Below are positions 58,211 through 64,000 of a DNA stretch of 64,000 nucleotides, in pieces. Source of the DNA: Hydractinia symbiolongicarpus (taxonomy: Eukaryota; Cnidaria; Hydrozoa; Anthoathecata; Hydractiniidae). Numbering within the stretch: the stretch's first letter is position 1; the number at the start of each line of letters is the position of its first letter. Below the pieces are notes generated by a model. The model worked only from the letters and a program-made list of their open reading frames with translations, made no database searches and had not been told where the DNA came from. The position numbers were made by a program, and so were the translations under genes. Location: positions 31,439,501-31,503,500 of the forward strand of contig NC_079875.1 in the NCBI RefSeq assembly GCF_029227915.1, in the 5' to 3' direction.

Positions 58211-58627
58211 AGTAGCTATACAACTGCGTAAGACTGGGACCCAGAGTAGTTTAAGTTATTACTACATCTGTACCTGACCCGAATCCAAAAGGCACGTTAG
58301 GGATGTTAGGCGCATGTGATAACACCTACAATAAGGAAATACTCTTAACTTCAGGGCAAGACTTGCGATTCAGTCGAGTTTGGTTTGTTCTCTGCAGTAA
58401 ATAGCATTAAGGATGTGCTATTTCGAGTGTCTTTGTAAAAAATGAAACAAGCGGAAATTGCACTGACAACATTAGTTACACTCCAACAATGGGCTCAACC
58501 GGGATTTGAACCTAAAGCAAGAATCATGCCACTAGACCATTGAGCCTCTATGTCCCGTGCATTTCATTATATCCATAGAGACGAAGAAGACAGTCCCTAT
58601 CTTTAACATTAGTTACACTTTAATAAT

Positions 58628-58699
58628 GGGCTCAACCGGGATTTGAACCCGGGACCTCTCGCACCCAAAGCGAGAATCATGCCACTAGACCATTGAGCT
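58628..58699 (-). tRNA. tRNA-Pro(UGG)
   Basis: A1.C72 mismatch only. Confidence 0.78.
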
Positions 58700-58899
58700 T
58701 CCATGTCACATGCAACATGTCACAATGTTCTATTAAGAATGGCTTTGGAAAAATAGGGACTGTCTTCGTTGTCTCTAAGGATATAAAAAACAGCCTCAGT
58801 ACGCAATAATGAAGTCACAACCTGGAGCAAGATTTTCTTCTTACAATTACTTCACTCAAGAACCATTATTTTGTAACCATGTTTTAATACCGTTTTTTC

Positions 58900-58971
58900 T
58901 GTCTCTGACGTGAATTGAACACGCAACCTTCTGATCTGGAGTCAGACGCGCTACCATTGCGCCACAGAGTC
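58900..58971 (-). tRNA. tRNA-Trp(CCA)-like
   Basis: 2:71 A.A. Confidence 0.7.
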
Positions 58972-59388
58972 CGTAGCTATACAACTGCGTAAGACTGGGA
59001 CCCAGAGTAGTTTAAGTTATTACTTCATGTGTACCTGACCCGAATCCACAAGGCACGTTAGGGATGTTAGGCGCATGTGATAACACCTACAATAAGGATG
59101 TACTCTTAACTTCAGGGCAAGACTTGCGATTCAGTCGAGTTTGGTTTGTTCTCTGCAGTAAATAGCATTAAGGGTGTGCTATTTCGAGTGTCTTTGTGAA
59201 AAATGAAACAAGCGGAAATTGCACTGACAACATTAGTTACACTCCAACAATGGGCTCAACCGGGATTTGAACGTAAATCAAGAATCATGCCACTAGACCA
59301 TTGAGCCTCTATGTCCCGTGCATTTGAATATATCCATAGAGACGAAGAAGACAGTCCCTATCTTTAACATTAGTTACACTTTAATAAT

Positions 59389-59460
59389 GGGCTCAACCGG
59401 GATTTGAACCCGGGACCTCTCGCACCCAAAGCGAGAATCATGCCACTAGACCATTGAGCC
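59389..59460 (-). tRNA. tRNA-Pro(UGG)
   Basis: Consensus copy. Confidence 0.92.
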
Positions 59461-59660
59461 TCCATGTCACATGCAACATGTCACAATGTTCTATTAAGAA
59501 GGGATTTGGAAAAATAGGGACTGTCTTCGTTGTCTCTAAGGATATAAAAAAAAGCCTCAGTACGCAATAATGAAGTCACAACCTGAAGCAAGATTTTCTT
59601 CTTACAATTACTTAACTCAAGAACTATTATTTTGTAACCATGTTTTAATATTGTTTTTTC

Positions 59661-59732
59661 TGACTCTGACTTGAATTGAACACGCAACCTTCTAATCTGG
59701 AGTCAGACGCGCTACCATTGCGCCACAGAGTC
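59661..59732 (-). tRNA. tRNA-Trp(CCA)-like
   Basis: T-stem mismatch and one anticodon-stem change. Confidence 0.62.
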
Positions 59733-59835
59733 CGTAACCATTCACAACAGTCACAACCTGGAGCAAGATTTTCTTTTTACAATTACTTCACTCAAGAACC
59801 ATTATTTTGTAACCATGTTTTAATACTGTTTTTTC

Positions 59836-59907
59836 TGACTCTTACGTGAATTGAACACGCAACCTTCTGATCTGCAGTCAGACGCGCTACCATTGCGCCA
59901 CAGAGTC
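59836..59907 (-). tRNA. Trp-type tRNA with GCA (Cys) anticodon
   Basis: Anticodon loop CTGCAGA reads GCA. 7:66 G.A; 175-bp module. Confidence 0.65.
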
Positions 59908-60323
59908 CGTAGCTATACAACTGCGTAAGACTGGGACCCAGAGTAGTTAAGTTATTACTACATGTGTGCCTGACCCGAATCCAGAAGGCACGTTAGGGAT
60001 ATTAGGCGCATGCGATTACACCTACAATAAGGAAGTACTCTTAACTTCAGGGCAAGACTTGCGATTCAGTCGAGTTTGGTTTGTTCTCTGCAGTAAATAG
60101 CATTAAGGATGTGCTATTTCGAGTGTCTTTGTAAAAAATGAAACAAGCGGAAATTGCACTGACAACATTAGTTGCCCTCCAACAATGGGCTCAACCGGGA
60201 TTTGAACCTAAAGCAAGAATCATGCCACTAGACCATTGAGCCTCTATGTCCCGTGCATTTTATTACATCCATAGAGACGAAGAAGACAGTCCTTATCTTT
60301 AACATTAGTTACACTTTAATAAT

Positions 60324-60395
60324 AGGCTCAACCGGGATTTGAACCCGGGACCTCTCGCACCCAAAGCGAGAATCATGCCACTAGACCATTGAGCC
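60324..60395 (-). tRNA. tRNA-Pro(UGG)
   Basis: Discriminator base changed from C to U; otherwise consensus. Confidence 0.88.
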
Positions 60396-60595
60396 TCCAT
60401 GTCAAATGCAACATGTCACAATGTTCTATTAAGAAGGGATTTGGAAAAATAGGGACTGTCTTCGTTGTCTCTAAGGATATAAAAAAAAGCCTCAGCACGC
60501 AATAATGAAGTCACAACCTGAAGCAAGATTTTCTTCTTACAATTACTTCACTCAAGAACTATTATTTTGTAACCATGTTTTAATACTGTTTTTTC

Positions 60596-60667
60596 TGACT
60601 CTGACTTGAATTGAACACGCAACCTTCTGATCTGGAGTCAGACGCGCTACCATTGCGCCACAGAGTC
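60596..60667 (-). tRNA. tRNA-Trp(CCA)-like
   Basis: T-stem 51:63 mismatch only. Confidence 0.72.
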
Positions 60668-60770
60668 CGTAACCATTCACAACAGTCACAACCTGGAGCA
60701 AGATTTTCTTTTTACAATTACTTCACTCAAGAACCATTATTTTGTAACCATGTTTTAATACTGTTTTTTC

Positions 60771-60842
60771 TGACTCTTACGTGAATTGAACACGCAACCT
60801 TCTGATCTGGAGTCAGACGCGCTACCATTGCGCCACAGAGTC
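60771..60842 (-). tRNA. tRNA-Trp(CCA)-like
   Basis: 7:66 G.A; 175-bp module. Confidence 0.7.
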
Positions 60843-61258
60843 CGTAGCTATACAACTGCGTAAGACTGGGACCCAGAGTAGTTAAGTTATTACTACATGT
60901 GTGCCTGACCCGAATCCAAAAGGCACGTTAGGGATATTAGGCGCATGCGATAACACCTACAATAAGGAAGTACTCTTAACTTCAGGGCAAGACTTGCGAT
61001 TCTGTCGAGTTTGGTTTGTTCTCTGCAGTAAATAGCATTAAGGATGTGCTATTTCGAGTGTCTTTGTAAAAAATGAAACAAGCGGAAATTGCACTGACAA
61101 CATTAGTTACACTCCAACAATGGGCTCAACCGGGATTTGAACCTAAAGCAAGAATCATGCCACTAGACCATTGAGCCTCTATGTCCCGTGCATTTTATTA
61201 CATCCATAGAGACGAAGAAGACAGTCCCTATCTTTAACATTAGTTACACTTTAATAAT

Positions 61259-61330
61259 GGGCTCAACCGGGATTTGAAGCCGGGACCTCTCGCACCCAAA
61301 GCGAGAATCATGCCACTAGACCATTGAGCC
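61259..61330 (-). tRNA. tRNA-Pro(UGG)
   Basis: One base change at the T-stem/T-loop border. Confidence 0.82.
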
Positions 61331-61531
61331 TCCATGTCACATGCAACATGTCACAATGTTCTATTAAGAATGGATTTGGAAAAATAGCGACTGTCTTCGT
61401 TGTCTCTAAGGATATAAAAAAAAAGCGTCAGTACGCAATAATGAAGTCACAACCTAAAGCAAGATGTTCTTCTTACAATTACTTCACTCAAGAACTATTA
61501 TTTTGTAACCATGTTTTAGTACTGTTTTTTC

Positions 61532-61603
61532 TGACTCTGACTTGAATTGAACACGCAACCTTCTGATCTGGAGTCAGACGCGCTACCATTGCGCCACAGA
61601 GTC
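61532..61603 (-). tRNA. tRNA-Trp(CCA)-like
   Basis: T-stem 51:63 mismatch only. Confidence 0.72.
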
Positions 61604-62020
61604 CGTAGCTATACAACTGCGTAAGAGTGGGACCCCGAGTAGTTTAAGTTATTACTACATGTGTACCTGACCCGAATCCGAAAGGCACGTTAGGGATGTT
61701 AGGCGCATGTGATAACACCTACAGTAAGGAAGTACTCTTAACTTCAGGGCAAGACTTGCGATTCAGTCGAGTTTGGTTTGTTCTCTGCAGTAAATAGCAT
61801 TAAGGATGTGCTATTTCGAGTGTCTTTGTAAAAAATGAAACAAGCGGAAATTGCACTGACAACATTAGTTACACTCCAACAATGGGCTCAACCGGGATTT
61901 TAACCTAAAGCAAGAACCATGCCACTAGACCATTGAGCCTCTATGTCCCGTTCATTTTATTATATCCATAGAGACGAAGAAGACAGTCCCTACCTTGAAC
62001 ATTAGTTACACTTTAATAAT

Positions 62021-62092
62021 GGGCTCAACCGGGATTTGAACCCGGGACCTCTCGCACCCAAAGCGAGAATCATGCCAGTAGACCATTGAGCC
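62021..62092 (-). tRNA. tRNA-Pro(UGG)
   Basis: One D-loop change (CTACTGG). Confidence 0.82.
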
Positions 62093-62291
62093 TCCATGTC
62101 ACATGCAACATGTCACAATGTTCTATTAAGAATGGATTTGGAAAAATAGGGACTGTCTTCGTTGTCTCTAAGGATATAAAAAAAGCCTCAGTACGCAATA
62201 ATGAAGTCACAACCTGAAGCAAGATTTTCTTCTTACAGTTACTTCACTCAAGAACTATTATTTTGTAACCATGTTTTAATACTGTTTTTTC

Positions 62292-62363
62292 TGACTCTGA
62301 CTTGAATTGAACACGCAACCTTCTGATCTGGAGTCAGACGCGCTACCATTGCGCCACAGAGTC
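62292..62363 (-). tRNA. tRNA-Trp(CCA)-like
   Basis: T-stem 51:63 mismatch only. Confidence 0.72.
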
Positions 62364-62780
62364 CGTAGCTATACAACTGCGTAAGACTGGGACCCAGAGT
62401 AGTTTAAGTTATTACTACATGTGTACCTGACCCGAATCCAAAAGGCACGTTAGGGATGTTAGGCGCATGTGATAACACCTACAATAAGGAAATACTCTTA
62501 ACTTCAGGGCAAGACTTGCGATTCAGTCGAGTTTGGTTTGTTCTCTGCAGTAAATAGGATTAAGGATGTGCTATTTCGAGTGTCTTTGTAAAAATTGAAA
62601 CAAGCGGAAATTGCACTGACAACATTAGTTACACTCCAACAATGGGCTCAACTGGGATTTGAACCTAAAGCAAGAATCATGCCACTAGACCATTGAGCCT
62701 CTATGTCCCGTGCATTTTATTATATCCATAGAGACGAAGACGACAGTCCCTATCTTTAACATTAGTTACACTTTAATAAT

Positions 62781-62822
62781 GGGCTCAACCGGGATTTGAA
62801 CCCGGGACTAGACCATTGAGCC
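62781..62822 (-). pseudogene. tRNA-Pro with 30-nt deletion
   Basis: Only 42 nt remain. The anticodon arm and much of the D arm are lost; acceptor and T arm are kept. Confidence 0.85.
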
Positions 62823-63021
62823 TCCATGTCACATGCAACATGTCACAATGTTCTATTAAGAATGGCTTTGGGAAAATAAGGACTGTCTTCGTTGTTTCTA
62901 AGGATATAAAAAAAGCCTCAGTACGCAATAATGAAGTCACAACCTGGAGCAAGATTTTCTTCTTACAATTACTTCACTCAAGAACCATTATTTTTTAACC
63001 ATGTTTTAATACTGTTTTTTC

Positions 63022-63093
63022 TGACTCTGACGTGAATTGAACACGCAACCTTCTGATCTGGAGTCAGACGCGCTACCATTGCGCCACAGAGTC
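63022..63093 (-). tRNA. tRNA-Trp(CCA)
   Basis: All stems paired; canonical like 32708. Confidence 0.93.
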
Positions 63094-63510
63094 CGTAGCT
63101 ATACAACTGCGTAAGACTGGGACCTAGAGTAGTTTAAGTTATTACTACATGTGTACCTGACCCGAATCCAAAAGGCACGTTAGGGATGTTAGGCACATGT
63201 GATAACACCTACAATAAGGAAGTACTCTTAACTTCAGGGCAAGACTTGCGATTCAGTCTAGTTTGGTTTGTTCTCTGCAGTAAGTAGCATTAAGGATGTG
63301 CTATTTCGAGTGTCTTTGTAAAAAATGAAACAAGCGGAAATTGCACTGACAACATCAGTTACACTCCAACAATGGGCTCAACCGGGATTTGAACCTAAAG
63401 CAACAATCATGCCACTAGACCATTGAGCCTCTATGTCCCGTGCATTTTATTATATCCATAGAGACGAAGAAAACAGTCCCTATTTTTAACATTAGTTACA
63501 ATTTAATAAT

Positions 63511-63582
63511 GGGCTCAACCGGGATTTGAAACCGGGACCTCTCGCACCCAAAGCGGGAATCATGCCACTAGACCATTGAGCC
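63511..63582 (-). tRNA. tRNA-Pro(UGG)
   Basis: One change near the T stem and one in the anticodon stem. Confidence 0.72.
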
Positions 63583-63782
63583 TCGATGTCACATGCAACA
63601 TATCACAATGTTCTATTAAGAATGGATTTGGAAAAATATGGACTGTCTTCGTTGTCTCTAAGGACATAAAAAAAAGCCTCAGTACGCAATAGTGAAGTCA
63701 CAACCTGGAGCAAGATTTTCTTCTTACAATTACTTAACTCAAGAACTATTATTTTGTAACCATGTTTTAATACTGTTTTTTC

Positions 63783-63854
63783 TGACTCTGACTTGAATTG
63801 AACACGCAACCTTCTGATCTGGAGTCAGACGCGCTACCATTGCGCCACAGAGTC
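63783..63854 (-). tRNA. tRNA-Trp(CCA)-like
   Basis: T-stem 51:63 mismatch only. Confidence 0.72.
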
Positions 63855-63957
63855 CGTAGCCATTCACAACAGTCACAACCTGGAGCAAGATTTTCTTCTT
63901 ACAACTACTTCACTCAAGAACCATTATTTTGTAACCATGTTTTAATGCTGTTTTTTC

Positions 63958-64000
63958 TGACTTTGACGTGAATTGAACACGCAAACTTCTGATCTGGAGT
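63958..64000 (-). tRNA. tRNA-Trp-like, cut by window end
   Basis: Only the 3' half is visible. One acceptor change and one change before the T stem. Confidence 0.6.

Larger units (their letters stand above)
57203..60370. repeat. Segment duplicated from 48133-51300, second copy
   Basis: Same order and private variants as the first copy at constant offset. It differs at a few bases, such as the GCA anticodon copy at 59836, where its partner at 50768 has CCA. Confidence 0.8.
20015..63429 (-). pseudogene. 56-nt tRNA-Pro relics, 54 copies
   Basis: Each is tRNA-Pro with 16 nt removed between the anticodon loop and the T arm. The acceptor stem, D arm and A box, T arm and B box remain, but the 3' anticodon-stem strand and variable region are gone, so no tRNA can form. 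The flanks match those of full-length Pro for about 20 bp on each side, so the relic arose by duplicating the gene. Starts (each 56 nt): 20015, 20775, 21535, 22295, 23057, 23817, 24752, 25688, 26623, 27559, 28494, 29430, 30190, 30951, 31712, 32299, 33060, 33831, 34772, 36146, 36754, 37362, 38123, 38884, 39492, 40253, 41014, 41775, 42536, 43297, 44681, 45442, 46203, 46963, 47724, 48662, 49423, 50184, 51119, 51878, 52639, 53400, 54161, 55097, 55858, 56794, 57730, 58491, 59252, 60187, 61122, 61884, 62644, 63374. Confidence 0.9.
19519..64000 (-). repeat. tRNA-Trp / tRNA-Pro tandem array, basic unit about 760 bp
   Basis: Head-to-tail units from about 19519 to beyond the window. In minus-strand order a standard unit is: tRNA-Trp (72 bp), 200 bp, tRNA-Pro UGG (72 bp), 81 bp, 56-nt Pro relic, 280 bp, next Trp. 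Trp copies fall into classes: fully paired; 51:63 G.A mismatch in the T stem; acceptor mismatches at 2:71, 3:70, 7:66 or 1:72; and altered anticodons. A boxes (TGGTCTAGTGG, TGGCGCAATGG) and B boxes (GTTCAAATC, GTTCAATTC) are mostly kept. T-runs on the minus strand occur about 48 bp past the relic (T5-T6) and about 107 bp past Trp (T6-T8). None occurs directly after full-length Pro. Extra 175-bp modules (a Trp and its 3' flank) and 608-bp short units occur. No protein gene is supported inside. Confidence 0.95.

Noticed and set aside
20201-63809. Recurrent 60-90-codon open frames in the array (many starting MRVQF on -)
   Set aside because: They run across tRNA-Trp and its 3' flank, differ only with the repeat unit, and match no protein family. 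They are by-products of the repeat.
19519-64000. CRISPR-like array
   Set aside because: Units are 760 bp with conserved spacers and eukaryotic tRNA genes; no short repeat/variable spacer pattern.

Overview
The window is animal nuclear DNA. It shows spliced exons, eukaryotic transposon families (R2-type LINE, DIRS, Ty3/gypsy, THAP/P-type, a TTAA element, a TA-flanked MITE) and tRNA genes with internal A and B boxes. The transposon-borne protein families (C2H2 protein, tyrosine-recombinase-like protein, P-type transposase, P2X7 ballast-domain protein) look like those I know from anthozoan cnidarians. A coral or sea-anemone-like genome is my best guess, from family resemblance only.

Layout. 0-4.1 kb holds minus-strand remnants of an R2-like LINE and then a DIRS-type retrotransposon. 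4.1-6.15 kb is a 2,035-bp DNA transposon with 20-bp perfect terminal inverted repeats and TTAA target duplications. It carries two convergent, 3'-truncated genes: a P2X7 intracellular (ballast) domain gene on + and a THAP gene on -. 6.9-10.35 kb is a 5'-truncated Ty3/gypsy element with RT, RNase H and integrase residues largely preserved. 10.4-12.3 kb is a satellite of about 125-bp units. 12.9-16.6 kb holds three broken transposon-type genes: a C2H2 protein (+), a P-element/THAP9-type transposase (-) and a tyrosine recombinase-like protein (+). 17.2-19.4 kb looks like part of a host gene on +, with four phase 1-1 exons forming two tandem exon pairs and a MITE in one intron.

The main feature runs from about 19.52 kb to the window end, more than 44 kb. 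It is a head-to-tail tandem array with a basic unit of about 760 bp. Read on the minus strand, each unit carries tRNA-Trp, tRNA-Pro(UGG) and a 56-nt tRNA-Pro relic missing 16 nt around the anticodon. By hand count there are 72 Trp-type copies (one cut by the window edge), 51 full-length Pro copies, 54 relics of 56 nt and two other shortened Pro copies. Thirteen Trp-type copies, all between 21.2 and 30.7 kb, have an AAA anticodon. One has GCA, and two Pro copies have UUG. Many copies have stem mismatches, so only a minority look like canonical tRNA genes. Higher-order duplications (1,871 bp, 2,130 bp, 761 bp, and a 9,068-bp offset) show recent unequal exchange. I see no protein gene in the array.
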